In this document: piece by piece, positions 16,435-26,347 of the stretch
Layout of the letters: every line of letters begins with the position of its first letter
How positions within the stretch are numbered: position 1 is the stretch's first letter
NCBI GenBank assembly: GCA_027355725.1
Contig: DAIEHI010000054.1
Span: forward strand, 1 to 63,948
Length of the DNA: 63,948 nt
DNA from: Acidimicrobiaceae bacterium
Lineage (GTDB): Bacteria > Actinomycetota > Acidimicrobiia > Acidimicrobiales > RAAP-2
Direction: 5' to 3'
Translations under genes and position numbers: made by a program
The notes under the pieces: generated by a model
Told to the model about the DNA's origin: nothing
Seen by the model: only the letters and a program-made list of their open reading frames with translations
Database searches by the model: none

Positions 16435-17853
16435 GTGCGACGCACGCGAATCGTAGCCACTATCGGGCCAGCCTCGGACAGTGATGAAGTTCTATTGAAG
16501 CTCGTCGACGCGGGGGTTGACGTCTTTCGTCTCTCCTTTGCGCACGGCGACATTCCTTCAGGCATCGAGCGTCTTCGACGAGTGCGTGCCCTCGTGCCGC
16601 ACCTGGGCATCATGGTCGACATCCCGGGACCCAAGATTCGTGCCGGCTCCTTCGGCACGTCTCCGGTCGCCTTGACGATCGGGAGCACGATTGAATTGTT
16701 CGAGGCGTTCGGTGAGACCTCAACGTCTGAGCGCATCGCCATTGAGCGCAACGACATCCTCGCTCAGCTCAAGCCTGGTGATCGTATCCACATCGGAGAC
16801 GGCGGCGTCTCGCTGCAAGTGACGGCTTCTGGAAAGAACACCAAGACCGTTGTCACCTCGGGCGGAGCCGTGATGGGTAAGCCCGGACTCTCGCTGCCGA
16901 CTTCAATCCTCAATGACCGACTACCCACCGAAGAGGACCGTGCTCGACTTGAGGCCCTTCGAAGTGAGGAGTTCGAGATCCTCGCGGTCTCGTTCGTTCG
17001 CTCGGCGTTCGACATGGTGTCGGTGCGTACGGTGCTGTCGCGCGACGACGTGATGATGATGGCCAAGATCGAGACCGGCGAAGGCGTCGAGAACCTCGAT
17101 GAGATCATCGCGGTCTCGGACGCGATCATGGTCGCTCGAGGCGACCTCGGCGTTCGAATGCCCATTGAAGAGGTACCGCACCTGCAGAAGTTGATCGTGC
17201 GTCACGGAATTCGCTACGCCCGCCCGGTCGTGGTGGCGACTCAGATGCTCGAATCAATGACGCACTCACAAGTACCCACACGCGCAGAGGTGACTGACGT
17301 CGCCAACGCGGTCTTAGACGGGGCCAGTGCGGTGATGTTGAGCGGCGAGACGGCGATCGGCGACGACCCCGTTGGCACCGTGAAGACCATGGACCGTATT
17401 GTCACGCGCGCTGAAGAATCGTTCGACTACACGAAGTGGGGCTCGTCATTGGGCGTCCAGCAGATCGTCGGCACCGGCACCCAGTCCACGCGTATCACGG
17501 CCGCGATCACGGGAGCGGCGTGGCGAGCGGCGATGGAGGAGAAAGCGGTCGCGATCGTTGCGTGCACGCGTTCGGGCATGACCGCACGCGCGATCTCTCG
17601 CTTTCGACCGCCCATGCCCATCATCGCAATCACCCCCAGTGAGTCAACGGCGCGCCAGTTGACCAGTTCCTGGGGTGTCCAGGACGTGTTCATGTCGCCC
17701 TCGAGTGACATCGACGAGCTCTGTGACTTCGCCGTGGAGCAAGTGGTGAAAGCCGGCATTGCCCAGTCCGGCGACCCCATTGTCATCATGGCGGGTTCCC
17801 AGTCGGGTGGCGCCGCCATCACCGACACGGTTCGAATGGTGATTGTTCCTTGA
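16435..17853 (+). CDS. pyk: pyruvate kinase
   Basis: A 472-residue glycolytic enzyme converting phosphoenolpyruvate and ADP to pyruvate and ATP. The N-terminus RTRIVATIGPASD, the substrate region DIPGPKIRAGS, the K+/Mg2+ signature MMAKIETGEGVENLDEI, and VARGDLG..PVVVATQMLESM are all present. The GTG at 16435 with GAAGGGA upstream fits the family start; a longer in-frame extension to 16210 has no family similarity. The normally conserved RLNFSHG is RLSFAHG here (Asn to Ser and Ser to Ala near the phosphate/K+ site), an unusual pair of changes that may alter cation use. Confidence 0.93.
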   Translation: MRRTRIVATIGPASDSDEVLLKLVDAGVDVFRLSFAHGDIPSGIERLRRVRALVPHLGIMVDIPGPKIRAGSFGTSPVALTIGSTIELFEAFGETSTSERIAIERNDILAQLKPGDRIHIGDGGVSLQVTASGKNTKTVVTSGGAVMGKPGLSLPTSILNDRLPTEEDRARLEALRSEEFEILAVSFVRSAFDMVSVRTVLSRDDVMMMAKIETGEGVENLDEIIAVSDAIMVARGDLGVRMPIEEVPHLQKLIVRHGIRYARPVVVATQMLESMTHSQVPTRAEVTDVANAVLDGASAVMLSGETAIGDDPVGTVKTMDRIVTRAEESFDYTKWGSSLGVQQIVGTGTQSTRITAAITGAAWRAAMEEKAVAIVACTRSGMTARAISRFRPPMPIIAITPSESTARQLTSSWGVQDVFMSPSSDIDELCDFAVEQVVKAGIAQSGDPIVIMAGSQSGGAAITDTVRMVIVP

Positions 17854-17859
17854 TTCTCC

Positions 17860-17934
17860 TGGTGCCCCCGGCAGGAATCGAACCTGCGCACATGGCTTCG
17901 GAGGCCAATGCTCTATCCGCTGAGCTACGAGGGC
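17860..17934 (-). tRNA. tRNA-Arg (CCG anticodon)
   Basis: A cloverleaf on the minus strand. Acceptor GCCCTCG pairs with CGGGGGC (one G-U), the D-arm is GCTC..GAGC, the anticodon stem-loop is TGGC-CTCCGAA-GCCA with anticodon CCG reading CGG (Arg), and the T-arm contains GGTTCGATTCC. CCA is encoded. It is convergent with pyk, leaving only 6 nt between them. Confidence 0.93.
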
Positions 17935-18002
17935 ATCAAACTCAGCCTACCGGACCTCGCCGCGATTCCTCGAGCCGCCACAGCGTCAATCGATAGCCAG
18001 AC

Positions 18003-19274
18003 GTGAGCGCGGAGCCCTTTCAAGCATCACTGCTGGCCGATACCGGCGTCGTGAGCGAACTCGACGTCACGATCGGTGGAGTCTCACTGCACGACCTCGC
18101 ATCCACCTACGGCACGCCGCTCTTTGTCTATGACGAAGCGACGCTTCGCTCGCGTTGTCGAGAGGCCGCGAGCGTTTTCGATGACGGTGTCGCGTTCGCG
18201 TCCAAGTCCTTCCTCTGTGGGGCGATGGCGCGCATTGCGTTCGAGGAGGGTCTCTGCATCGATGTCGCGACGGGTGGCGAACTCGACGTGGTGCTGCGCG
18301 CGGGTGTGCCCGCGAACCGGATCATCATGCACGGCAACAACAAGTCCCACGACGAACTCGAGCGCTGCGTGGCGATCGGTGTGCACCGGCTCGTCGTTGA
18401 CAACTTCGATGAGATAGAGCGACTTCGCTCGCTCGTCACGCCCAACGCACCCCTCAATTGTCTCGTGCGCGTCACCCCGGGCGTGGAAGCCCACACCCAT
18501 GAGTACATTCGTACGGGCCAAGAGGACACGAAGTTCGGATTTTCGGTGGCGACCGGCGACGCGCGTCGCGCGATCTCGACCCTCGGTGAGATCCCCGGCG
18601 TCAGCGTGCACGGCGTGCACGCGCACATCGGCTCGCAGATCTTTGAAATGGCCGGCTACGCCGAGACGCTGTCGATACTGGCTGACTTCACGCGTGACGA
18701 CGACTTTGACGAGTTGTGCGTCGGCGGAGGGCTCGGGGTTGCCTACGTGGCCGGAGAGATCGCACTCAGCCTGACCCAGTGGGGCGAGGCGATTCGAGCC
18801 GCCGCACGTGAGGCGGGTCTGGGGGAGAACGTACGACTGCTCGCAGAACCCGGTCGTTCCATCGTTGCCCAAGCGGCGCTGACCTTATACCGAGTGGGCG
18901 CTGTGAAGAAGGTGACCCAGCGCACGTATATGGCAGTTGATGGTGGCATGAGTGACAACCCTCGCCCCGTGCTCTATGGATCGGGCTACGAAGCCTTCGA
19001 CGTCGACCACCCCCTCGCCCCTCGGGTGCAGAGCGTGCGCCTGGTCGGTAAGCACTGCGAGAGCGGGGATGTCTTGATTGATGAGGCGTGGCTCCCGGCT
19101 GAGACCGGAGTCGAGAGCATCATCGCGACCCCGGTCACCGGTGCCTACGGCTATTCGATGGCCTCGAACTACAACCGGGTGCCGCGTCCCGCGGTGGTGT
19201 TCGTGAAGGACGGCGAGGCTCGTCAAGTGCTTCGCCGCGAGACCTTCGACGACCTCGCTCGCCTCGAAGTCTGA
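18003..19274 (+). CDS. lysA: diaminopimelate decarboxylase
   Basis: A 423-residue PLP enzyme making lysine from meso-diaminopimelate. The N-terminal barrel carries the PLP lysine in VAFASKSFLCGAMARI, HGNNKS follows, and GVHAHIGSQIFE is the phosphate/substrate segment. The C-terminal domain has GKHCESGDVL with the active-site Cys and GAYGYSMASNYN. The start is a GTG. hom and thrC follow closely, forming an aspartate-family amino acid cluster. Confidence 0.93.
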   Translation: MSAEPFQASLLADTGVVSELDVTIGGVSLHDLASTYGTPLFVYDEATLRSRCREAASVFDDGVAFASKSFLCGAMARIAFEEGLCIDVATGGELDVVLRAGVPANRIIMHGNNKSHDELERCVAIGVHRLVVDNFDEIERLRSLVTPNAPLNCLVRVTPGVEAHTHEYIRTGQEDTKFGFSVATGDARRAISTLGEIPGVSVHGVHAHIGSQIFEMAGYAETLSILADFTRDDDFDELCVGGGLGVAYVAGEIALSLTQWGEAIRAAAREAGLGENVRLLAEPGRSIVAQAALTLYRVGAVKKVTQRTYMAVDGGMSDNPRPVLYGSGYEAFDVDHPLAPRVQSVRLVGKHCESGDVLIDEAWLPAETGVESIIATPVTGAYGYSMASNYNRVPRPAVVFVKDGEARQVLRRETFDDLARLEV

Positions 19275-19309
19275 GTTGGCGGGCTTGTGCGAGCGGTTAG
19301 CCTTATTCA

Positions 19310-20611
19310 ATGAACACGCCGAAGATTCGCGTCGGAGTTATAGGGGCGGGCAATGTCGGCCTCGCACTCGTTGACCTGATCAACGACGAATCGCGTTCGA
19401 TTGCCCTCGTGGACGCCGCTACCGCGACCCTCGAAGTCGTCCAGGTCGCGGTTCGAGACACTGAGAAGGCTCGTTCGGGCATCGATGCATCACTGCTGAC
19501 GAGCGATGCATTGGCGCTCGCGAACCGCGAGGACCTGGACATCTTGGTCGAAGTGGCCGGTGGCATCGAGCCCGCGCGCACCTACATCGAGGCGGCTCTC
19601 AGCCGTGGGGTGTCGGTCGTGAGCGCCAACAAGGCGCTCATGGCCGAGTGTGGGACTGAACTCAGCCGCCTCGCCCACGAGAACGGCGCGGACCTCTTCT
19701 ATGAAGCGGCGGTCGGTGGTGGCATCCCCATACTTCGTTCCCTTCGCACGTCGCTCGCGGGCGAACGCATCGAGCGGGTTCTTGGCATCGTGAATGGAAC
19801 GACGAATTTCATTCTCTCCAAAATGACCACGGAGGGTGCCAGTTACGCTGACGCGCTCGCCGAGGCCCAGGCACTCGGTTACGCCGAGTCCGACCCGAGC
19901 GCAGACGTCCAAGCGTTCGACGCCGCCGCCAAGGTCCAGATCCTTTCGTCGCTCGCCTTCGGCACGGAGCTTCGCGCAGAGCCGATCTCGCGCGAGGGCA
20001 TCACTGGCGTTCGAACCGTCGACGTGGAGTTCGCCAAGCGAGCGGGCTACGTGATCAAATTGCTCGGCATCGCAGAGCGCGTGGGCGAGCACGGGATTTC
20101 GCGCCGCGCCCACCCCGCGATGATTCCCCTCGAACACCCACTCGCCTCGGTGCACGGCGCCATGAATGCGGTCTTCGTCGAGGGCGCCAAGAGCGGGCCA
20201 CTCATGTGGTTGGGCCAGGGTGCGGGCGGTGTGCCAACGGCGACCGCAGTGCTCGGCGACGTACTGCACGCTGCGCGCAACCGGGTCAGTGGCCGCCACG
20301 ACGTGCCCTTTAGCGTGGACGACCGGCTCACCAGTGTTGAAGTGGGCGAGATCCCGAGTGTCTTCTACATCAGTCTTGACGTCATGGACGAGCCGGGCGT
20401 GCTCGCGAGCGTGGCGAACATCTTTGGTCGCCACGGTGTCTCGATCCAATCAATGGAACAATCGGGATTCGGCGACGAGGCCCGTCTCTCGTTCGTCACC
20501 CACACGGCGTTGACCAAGTCGGTGAACGCCACGATTGATGATCTTGCCAAACTGGAGTCGGTTGACTCCATTGGCGCATGTATTCGCGTTGTCGATGGAG
20601 GTGTCGCGTGA
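19310..20611 (+). CDS. hom: homoserine dehydrogenase
   Basis: A 433-residue enzyme reducing aspartate semialdehyde to homoserine with NAD(P)H. The nucleotide-binding motif is [17 protein letters not shown], and the catalytic core has [14 protein letters not shown] and [19 protein letters not shown]-terminal ACT domain (from about residue 350, [20 protein letters not shown]) is the usual site for threonine feedback. The stop overlaps the thrC start by GTGA. Confidence 0.95.
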   Translation: MNTPKIRVGVIGAGNVGLALVDLINDESRSIALVDAATATLEVVQVAVRDTEKARSGIDASLLTSDALALANREDLDILVEVAGGIEPARTYIEAALSRGVSVVSANKALMAECGTELSRLAHENGADLFYEAAVGGGIPILRSLRTSLAGERIERVLGIVNGTTNFILSKMTTEGASYADALAEAQALGYAESDPSADVQAFDAAAKVQILSSLAFGTELRAEPISREGITGVRTVDVEFAKRAGYVIKLLGIAERVGEHGISRRAHPAMIPLEHPLASVHGAMNAVFVEGAKSGPLMWLGQGAGGVPTATAVLGDVLHAARNRVSGRHDVPFSVDDRLTSVEVGEIPSVFYISLDVMDEPGVLASVANIFGRHGVSIQSMEQSGFGDEARLSFVTHTALTKSVNATIDDLAKLESVDSIGACIRVVDGGVA

Positions 20612-21645
20612 CGGGCTGGAACGGCTTGATCAAGGAGTACGCAAAGTGGTTCGATCTCGAGGGGGTGAATGAAGTCGTCACCCTCCAAGAGGGCAACACT
20701 CCGCTCATCTACGCCGAGCGGCTCTCGGAGCGGCTCGAAGCGGACGTGTACCTCAAGTACGAGGGGCTCAACCCATCGGGGTCCTTCAAGGACCGCGGGA
20801 TGACCATGGCCATCACCAAGGCCAAGGCGAACGGGGCCGAGACGGTCATCTGCGGCTCGACGGGCAACACCTCGGCCGCCGCTGCCGCGTACGCCGCCAA
20901 GGCCGGTATGGAGTGTGTCGTGCTCGTACCCGAAGGCAAGATCGCCATGGGCAAACTCGCCCAAGCGATCGTTTATGGCGCTCAGGTGATCCAGATCCGG
21001 GGCAATTTCGACCAGGCGCTCGATCTCGCACGTGAACTCACCCAACACCTGCCGATCACCATCGTCAATTCGATTAATCCTGATCGCATCGAAGGCCAAA
21101 AGACCGGCGCCTTTGAGATCGTCGACGTGCTCGGCAAGGTGCCAGACATCTTGTCGATCCCCGTTGGCAACGCGGGCAACATCACCGCATACTGGCGAGG
21201 TTTCACGCAATATCACGAAGCGGGCGTCACCCGGAACCTGCCAAAGATGTGGGGCTTCCAGGCGGCCGGCGCCGCGCCCATCGTGCTCGGACACCCGGTT
21301 GCGAACCCTGAGACGATCGCGACCGCCATTCGCATTGGCAATCCCGCGAGCTGGGTCCCCGCGCTCGAGGTCATCCACGAATCACTGGGTGACATCCGTG
21401 CGGTCACCGACGAGGAGATCCTCGACGCCTACCATTTCGTGGCGCGCTACGAATCGATCTTCTGTGAGCCGGCGTCGGCTGCATCAGTGGCGGGCATCTT
21501 GAAGTTCGGCGTCCCCAAGGGCTCGACGGTCGTGTGCGTCCTTACCGGCAACGGCCTAAAGGACCCCGATACCGCGGTCGCCAACAGTGACGCCCCAGTC
21601 GTGGTCGACGCGACCCTCAACGCGCTGCTCGGCGAACTCTCCTAG
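20608..21645 (+). CDS. thrC: threonine synthase
   Basis: A 345-residue PLP enzyme converting O-phosphohomoserine to threonine. The PLP lysine lies in [31 protein letters not shown] binds the cofactor phosphate; the Gly-rich [14 protein letters not shown] region follows. The GTG at 20608 overlaps the hom stop by 4 nt, which decides it over an upstream in-frame ATG at 20578 inside hom. Confidence 0.93.
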   Translation: MTGWNGLIKEYAKWFDLEGVNEVVTLQEGNTPLIYAERLSERLEADVYLKYEGLNPSGSFKDRGMTMAITKAKANGAETVICGSTGNTSAAAAAYAAKAGMECVVLVPEGKIAMGKLAQAIVYGAQVIQIRGNFDQALDLARELTQHLPITIVNSINPDRIEGQKTGAFEIVDVLGKVPDILSIPVGNAGNITAYWRGFTQYHEAGVTRNLPKMWGFQAAGAAPIVLGHPVANPETIATAIRIGNPASWVPALEVIHESLGDIRAVTDEEILDAYHFVARYESIFCEPASAASVAGILKFGVPKGSTVVCVLTGNGLKDPDTAVANSDAPVVVDATLNALLGELS

Positions 21646-21656
21646 GAAGCCTGCGC

Positions 21657-21684
21657 TTGCGTTACGTGCGCGGTCGGCTACACT
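21657..21684 (+). promoter_or_regulatory. probable sigma-70-type promoter of rho
   Basis: TTGCGT (21657-21662) and TACACT (21679-21684) are separated by 16 nt and lie about 115 nt upstream of the rho ATG. The long leader is consistent with leader-mediated control of rho, but no specific structure was identified. Confidence 0.4.
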
Positions 21685-21802
21685 GCTAATTGTCGTACGC
21701 GTCCGGCCTCTCGCCGACGTGCGGAACTCTTCCTAGGACGACATCTCTTGTTTTTCTTCTCCGTCACACGAAATTGTTGTGGGCGGTGAGAAAGGAACAC
21801 CA

Positions 21803-23515
21803 ATGGCTGCAAAGCCCACCCCAGACCGTTCAGATCTAGAGTCAAAGACTCGCGAAGATCTCCAAACCATTGCCAAAGTGAAGGGCGTTGAAGTCTCAGC
21901 TCGAGCGAGCAAGGCTGCCCTCATCGAGTCCATCATGGGCGAGTCGACCCCCAAGGTCAGCGCCGTCAAGGCGAGCGCTCCAAGCTCGGCGGCGTCAAGC
22001 TCCTCAGAGCCGGCCCCGAGCTCGCGAGCGGTTCGTTCGCGACGAACGGTGGCCACCCCGGTCGACGACTTCGACGCGCTGTTGAGCGAGTTCGTCGCCG
22101 AGCCGGCCGCGAAGGCTACCAACGGTTCGTCCTCGAACTCGACGCCGAGTGCGGGCGAGTCGAGCGTCACCACCGAGCCAGCGCCCGAGCGTCAGCCCTC
22201 GTCGAACCAACCCCGCCAGAACAACCAACCCCGCGAGCGTCAGCCGCGCGACTTCTCCAATGAGACCGGCGGGCGCAACCGCCGCAACCGCCGCAACCGC
22301 AGCGGCAACGGCGCGGGTGGCCGCGAGAGGTTCGGCGGCGAGGCCATGCCCAACGCCGACCAGCCCTACTCAGGGGAACTCGTTGAGATCGAGGGACTGC
22401 TCGATCTGCGCGACGACGGCTACGGCTTTCTTCGAACCAAGGGCTATCACCCCTCGCCCAACGACGTCTACGTCTCGATCAACCAGGTCCGTCGCTATCA
22501 CCTGAGAAAGGGTGACGCAATCGTCGGCGGCTTTCGGCCGGCGGCGTCGAACGAGAAGTACCCGGCGCTGTTGCGCGTGGACTCGGTGGCGGGCCTCGAC
22601 CCCGAGGTCGCACGACTGCGACCTCGCTTTGAGGACTTGACGCCACTGTTCCCCGACGAGAAGCTCAAGTTGGAGACCAACGAAGGCAAGACCGATCTCA
22701 CGCCGCGCATCGTGGACCTGTTGTCGCCCATCGGCAAGGGCCAGCGCGGACTCATTGTCTCGCCGCCCAAAGCCGGTAAGACAACCGTGATGAAACAGAT
22801 CGCGCAGTCCATTGAAGCGAACAATCCCGAAGTCCACTTGATGGTCCTACTCGTCGATGAACGGCCCGAGGAGGTCACCGACATTCGCCGAAGTGTCCAC
22901 GGCGAGGTCATCTCTTCGACCTTCGACCGTCCCGCTGAGGAGCACACCCACGTCGCCGAACTCTGCATCGAGCGCGCCAAGCGACTCGTTGAGCAGGGTC
23001 GTGACGTGGTGATCATCCTTGACGGCATCACCCGCCTCGCGCGCGCTTACAACCTCGCAGCTCCCGCGACCGGGCGGATCATGTCCGGAGGTGTCGACTC
23101 TGGAGCGCTGTATCCACCCAAGAAGTTCTTCGGTGCCGCACGCAACATCGAAGAGGGCGGTTCCCTCACGATCCTCGCGAGCGCCCTGGTCGAGACCGGC
23201 TCGAAGATGGACGACGTGATCTTCGAGGAGTTCAAGGGCACCGGCAACATGGAGCTCAAACTCGACCGCCGCCTCGCCGAGCGTCGCCTGTACCCGGCGA
23301 TCGACGTCAACGGGTCCTCGACCCGTCACGAAGAGCTGCTCTTTACCCGTGATGTGCTGCCCCAGGTGTGGAAGCTTCGCCGGGTCCTGAACGGTCTCGC
23401 CTCCGAGGGTCGAGAGGCCGCCGGACTCGAGTTGTTGATTGACAAACTCAAGTCCACACGCAGTAATGACGAGTTCTTGACCGAGATCGCGCGCGGCCCG
23501 GCACCGACCAGCTGA
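21803..23515 (+). CDS. rho: transcription termination factor Rho
   Basis: A 570-residue hexameric RNA helicase. A SAP-like Rho N domain lies at residues about 8-50. Next is a low-complexity Ser/Pro/Asn/Arg/Gly-rich insert (about 50-185, with an RNRRNRRNR tract), typical of actinobacterial Rho. The RNA-binding cold-shock-like domain starts about residue 190 ([19 protein letters not shown]), and the ATPase has Walker [16 protein letters not shown] and [17 protein letters not shown] 21803 has GAAAGGA upstream and is preferred to a GTG at 21779. Confidence 0.95.
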   Translation: MAAKPTPDRSDLESKTREDLQTIAKVKGVEVSARASKAALIESIMGESTPKVSAVKASAPSSAASSSSEPAPSSRAVRSRRTVATPVDDFDALLSEFVAEPAAKATNGSSSNSTPSAGESSVTTEPAPERQPSSNQPRQNNQPRERQPRDFSNETGGRNRRNRRNRSGNGAGGRERFGGEAMPNADQPYSGELVEIEGLLDLRDDGYGFLRTKGYHPSPNDVYVSINQVRRYHLRKGDAIVGGFRPAASNEKYPALLRVDSVAGLDPEVARLRPRFEDLTPLFPDEKLKLETNEGKTDLTPRIVDLLSPIGKGQRGLIVSPPKAGKTTVMKQIAQSIEANNPEVHLMVLLVDERPEEVTDIRRSVHGEVISSTFDRPAEEHTHVAELCIERAKRLVEQGRDVVIILDGITRLARAYNLAAPATGRIMSGGVDSGALYPPKKFFGAARNIEEGGSLTILASALVETGSKMDDVIFEEFKGTGNMELKLDRRLAERRLYPAIDVNGSSTRHEELLFTRDVLPQVWKLRRVLNGLASEGREAAGLELLIDKLKSTRSNDEFLTEIARGPAPTS

Positions 23516-23553
23516 TTTTCCTGTAAACTCTCTCTTCGCACCAAGGAGCACTC

Positions 23554-23781
23554 ATGAAGACCGACATTCACCCCCAGTACGGCGAAGCGACCGTCACCTG
23601 CTCGTGCGGAAACACGTTCACGACCCAGTCGACCAAGTCCTCGATGACCGTTGAACTCTGCAACGAGTGCCACCCGTTCTTCACCGGCAAGCAGAAGCTC
23701 GTCGACACCGGTGGCCGCGTTGAGCGCTTCCAGCGTCGTTACGCGCAAAAGACCAACAAGGCGCGCGCTCCTAAGGCGTAG
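23554..23781 (+). CDS. rpmE: 50S ribosomal protein L31
   Basis: A 75-residue ribosomal protein, with AAGGAG before the ATG. It opens [19 protein letters not shown] and has Cys residues at 16, 18, 37 and 40 (CNECHPF), the zinc-binding (C+) form. The basic C-terminal tail ([10 protein letters not shown]) is usual. It lies between rho and prfA, a common actinobacterial order. Confidence 0.96.
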   Translation: MKTDIHPQYGEATVTCSCGNTFTTQSTKSSMTVELCNECHPFFTGKQKLVDTGGRVERFQRRYAQKTNKARAPKA

Positions 23782-23805
23782 GCCTCCGAGCGCTCACCAC
23801 TTTTC

Positions 23806-24885
23806 GTGCGCTCCCTCGACGAGACCCTGAAGGTACTTCAGGACGAACTGCACACCGTTGAAGCGGCTCTGGCCGCCCCGGACATCGCCAGTGACCTCAC
23901 GCGACTTCGTGACCTGTCGCGTCGACACAAGGAACTCGCTGAAATCAACGTCGCGTGGCAACAGTTAAAGGCCGCCCAGGAGGACCTCAACACCGCCAAG
24001 GACATGTTCAATGACTCGAGCGGCGAGGAACGAGAGCAGTGGCGCGAGGAGATGAACAATGCCGAGGCGTTGATCCCCGATCTGGAGATGAACCTCGAGA
24101 CACTGCTGCTACCTCGCGACCCCAACGTAGGTCGTAACGTCATTCTCGAGATCAGGGGTGCCGAGGGTGGGGAAGAGGCGAACCTCTTCGCGAGCGACCT
24201 CGCCGAGATGTACCGCCGCTACGCGGCCCTTCGCGGTTGGAAGCTCGAAGTTATTGAAGAGCGCGATTCAGAGCAAGGCGGCCTCGACGAAGCGACGTAT
24301 CTGATCAAGGGCGAGGACGCCTGGTCTCGACTGGAGCACGAAGCGGGCGTACACCGCGTCCAGCGAGTGCCCACTACCGAGGCCAAGGGACGGGTCCACA
24401 CATCGTCAGCGACCGTCTCGGTCCTTCCAGAGGCCGAAGAGGTCGACGTCGCGATTGACACCAATGACCTCAAGATCGACGTGTATCGTTCCTCGGGCCC
24501 CGGAGGTCAGAGCGTCAACACCACCGACTCGGCCGTTCGCATCACGCACCTTCCCACCGGCATTGTCGTGTCGATGCAGGATGAGAAGAGTCAGATACAG
24601 AACCGAGCGAAGGCGTTGATCGTCCTGCGTTCGCGTCTCTTGAAAGCGGCCCAGGACGCCCAGGCGAACGAACTCGGTGATCTGAAGCGCTCCCAACTCG
24701 GCAGCGGCGGTCGGAGCGAGAAGATCCGCACGTACAACTTCAAAGAGAACCGGGTCACCGATCACCGCATCAACCTGACGACGTACACGCTCGATGCGGT
24801 GTTGAACGGCGACCTCGACCCTTACGTTGACGCGCTGCTCGCCGACAAGCGAGCACGTCAATTGGCCGAGAGTGACGGACGTTAA
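23806..24885 (+). CDS. prfA: peptide chain release factor 1
   Basis: A 359-residue RF1 that ends translation at UAA and UAG. The catalytic GGQ is in RSSGPGGQSVNTTDSAVRI; the PVT-type codon-recognition tripeptide appears as VPT in QRVPTTEAKGRVHTS. The start is a GTG 24 nt after rpmE. The stop overlaps prmC, whose product methylates the GGQ glutamine. Confidence 0.95.
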   Translation: MRSLDETLKVLQDELHTVEAALAAPDIASDLTRLRDLSRRHKELAEINVAWQQLKAAQEDLNTAKDMFNDSSGEEREQWREEMNNAEALIPDLEMNLETLLLPRDPNVGRNVILEIRGAEGGEEANLFASDLAEMYRRYAALRGWKLEVIEERDSEQGGLDEATYLIKGEDAWSRLEHEAGVHRVQRVPTTEAKGRVHTSSATVSVLPEAEEVDVAIDTNDLKIDVYRSSGPGGQSVNTTDSAVRITHLPTGIVVSMQDEKSQIQNRAKALIVLRSRLLKAAQDAQANELGDLKRSQLGSGGRSEKIRTYNFKENRVTDHRINLTTYTLDAVLNGDLDPYVDALLADKRARQLAESDGR

Positions 24886-25696
24886 CAGCGACCTCGTCGA
24901 CGAGCTCGTAGAGCTGGGCATCGAGCGTCGTGAGGCGCGATGGCTGGTCGAAGAGTTTGTTCCAGGTGGGGAGCGCGATGCAGTCGTAGCCCTTCACCTC
25001 GCGGCCACACGCCGACTCGCGGGCGAGCCACTGCAGTACATCATCGGGCACTGGCCCTTTCGCGCCCTCGACCTTGATGTCGATCAACGGGTGCTCGTGC
25101 CCCGGCCCGAGACCGAAGAACTCGTCGGGGTCGCACTGGGCGAGTTGGCCCGTCGCGACCTGAGTGCTCCGGTCATCTTGGACCTCGGTTGCGGGTCGGG
25201 GGCGATTGGACTGGCGCTGCTCGACGAGCTTCGATCACGGGGCATTCCAGCGAGTCTGGTGGCGGTTGATGAATCGCTCGATGCGCTGGCCGTCGCTCGG
25301 CGAAACGCCTTGAAGCACCGCCTGCATGCGGTGTCCTTCGTGCACTCGAGTTGGTTCGAGGGTCTCGATACCGCGCTCGAGGGTCGTTTCGACCTCATCG
25401 TGTCGAACCCGCCGTACGTGGGTGACGAAGAGATGGGTGGTCTCGATCCGGTACTCGGCTACGAACCAGAGGGAGCACTCGTCGCTCCCGATGCCGCGGG
25501 CGTCACGGGCTTTGGGGACCTGTCGATCATCATCGCCCAGTCGCCTCGATGGTTGAAGCCTGAGGGAGTGCTCGTGTGTGAGCACGCGAACCATCAACGG
25601 AACGCGGTGCTCGCGGCGAGCGCGGCTGCGGGCTTTGACGCCCATGACCTCGATGACATGGCGGGCCACCCTCGAATTTTGGTGGCGCGCCGATGA
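24872..25696 (+). CDS. prmC: release factor glutamine methyltransferase
   Basis: A 274-residue enzyme that N5-methylates the GGQ glutamine of release factors. The helical N-terminal domain (about 1-70) is followed by FRALDLDVDQRVLVPRPETEELV, motif I ILDLGCGSGAIGLALL and the NPPY motif (SNPPYVGDEEM) that recognises the amide. The GTG at 24872 overlaps the end of prfA by 14 nt. The stop overlaps the next gene by ATGA. Confidence 0.93.
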   Translation: MTDVNSDLVDELVELGIERREARWLVEEFVPGGERDAVVALHLAATRRLAGEPLQYIIGHWPFRALDLDVDQRVLVPRPETEELVGVALGELARRDLSAPVILDLGCGSGAIGLALLDELRSRGIPASLVAVDESLDALAVARRNALKHRLHAVSFVHSSWFEGLDTALEGRFDLIVSNPPYVGDEEMGGLDPVLGYEPEGALVAPDAAGVTGFGDLSIIIAQSPRWLKPEGVLVCEHANHQRNAVLAASAAAGFDAHDLDDMAGHPRILVARR

Positions 25697-26316
25697 TCCC
25701 GTCCCTCGACATCGAGAGCGCCCTCAGCGCCCTGAGCGAGGGCCGGGTGATCGCCGTGCCTACTGACACCGTCTACGGCGTCGCGGCTTCGCTCGGTCAC
25801 CGCGAGGCCATTGCGTCACTCTTTGCGTTAAAGCAGCGTCCCACTTCGGTGGCGCTACCAATCCTGGTCGATTCGATCGAGCAGATCGAGGCGTGCGGGG
25901 TCGACTGGCCACGCAGCGCGACTCGACTGGCCACTGCATTCTGGCCGGGGCCACTCACCATTGTCGTTGCGGTACCCGAGCACCTGGCCACGCTCGTTGG
26001 TTCGACGACGTCGAGTGCGGGCTTTCGCATCCCCAACGACGAGGGGCTTCGTGCGATCTTGTCTCGAAGTGGACCACTCTGTGTCACCAGCGCCAACAAC
26101 CACGGCGACCCACCGTGTCAGAGCGCGTCACAAGTTCGCGCGGCGTTCGAAACGTCGACCCAGTTGGCGGGGATCGTCGACGCGGGCGATCGAGCGGGCA
26201 CGGTCTCGACTGTGGTCGAGCTCAGTGAACGGTCGTGGCGCGTGTTGCGAGAAGGGGCAATCGACGCTTCGCGGATTGCGGCGATCCTCGGCGACGACGG
26301 TACGATTTCGCGCTGA
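25693..26316 (+). CDS. tsaC: L-threonylcarbamoyladenylate synthase (YrdC/Sua5 family)
   Basis: A 207-residue YrdC-domain protein making threonylcarbamoyl-AMP from Thr, bicarbonate and ATP for the t6A37 modification of tRNA. GRVIAVPTDTVYGVAASL and KQRPTSVALPILV are signature segments, and GPLCVTSANNHGDPP is present. It has only the YrdC domain, without the Sua5 C-terminal domain. The gene order prfA-prmC-tsaC is common in bacteria. Confidence 0.9.
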   Translation: MIPSLDIESALSALSEGRVIAVPTDTVYGVAASLGHREAIASLFALKQRPTSVALPILVDSIEQIEACGVDWPRSATRLATAFWPGPLTIVVAVPEHLATLVGSTTSSAGFRIPNDEGLRAILSRSGPLCVTSANNHGDPPCQSASQVRAAFETSTQLAGIVDAGDRAGTVSTVVELSERSWRVLREGAIDASRIAAILGDDGTISR

Positions 26317-26347
26317 GCGAGTGCCGGCCCTCCAAGCGACGCTGGCC

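Noticed and set aside
22272..22300. Short tandem repeat CGCAACCGC inside rho.
   Set aside because: It encodes the Arg/Asn tract of the Rho insert in frame, so it is coding low complexity and not a separate repeat element.
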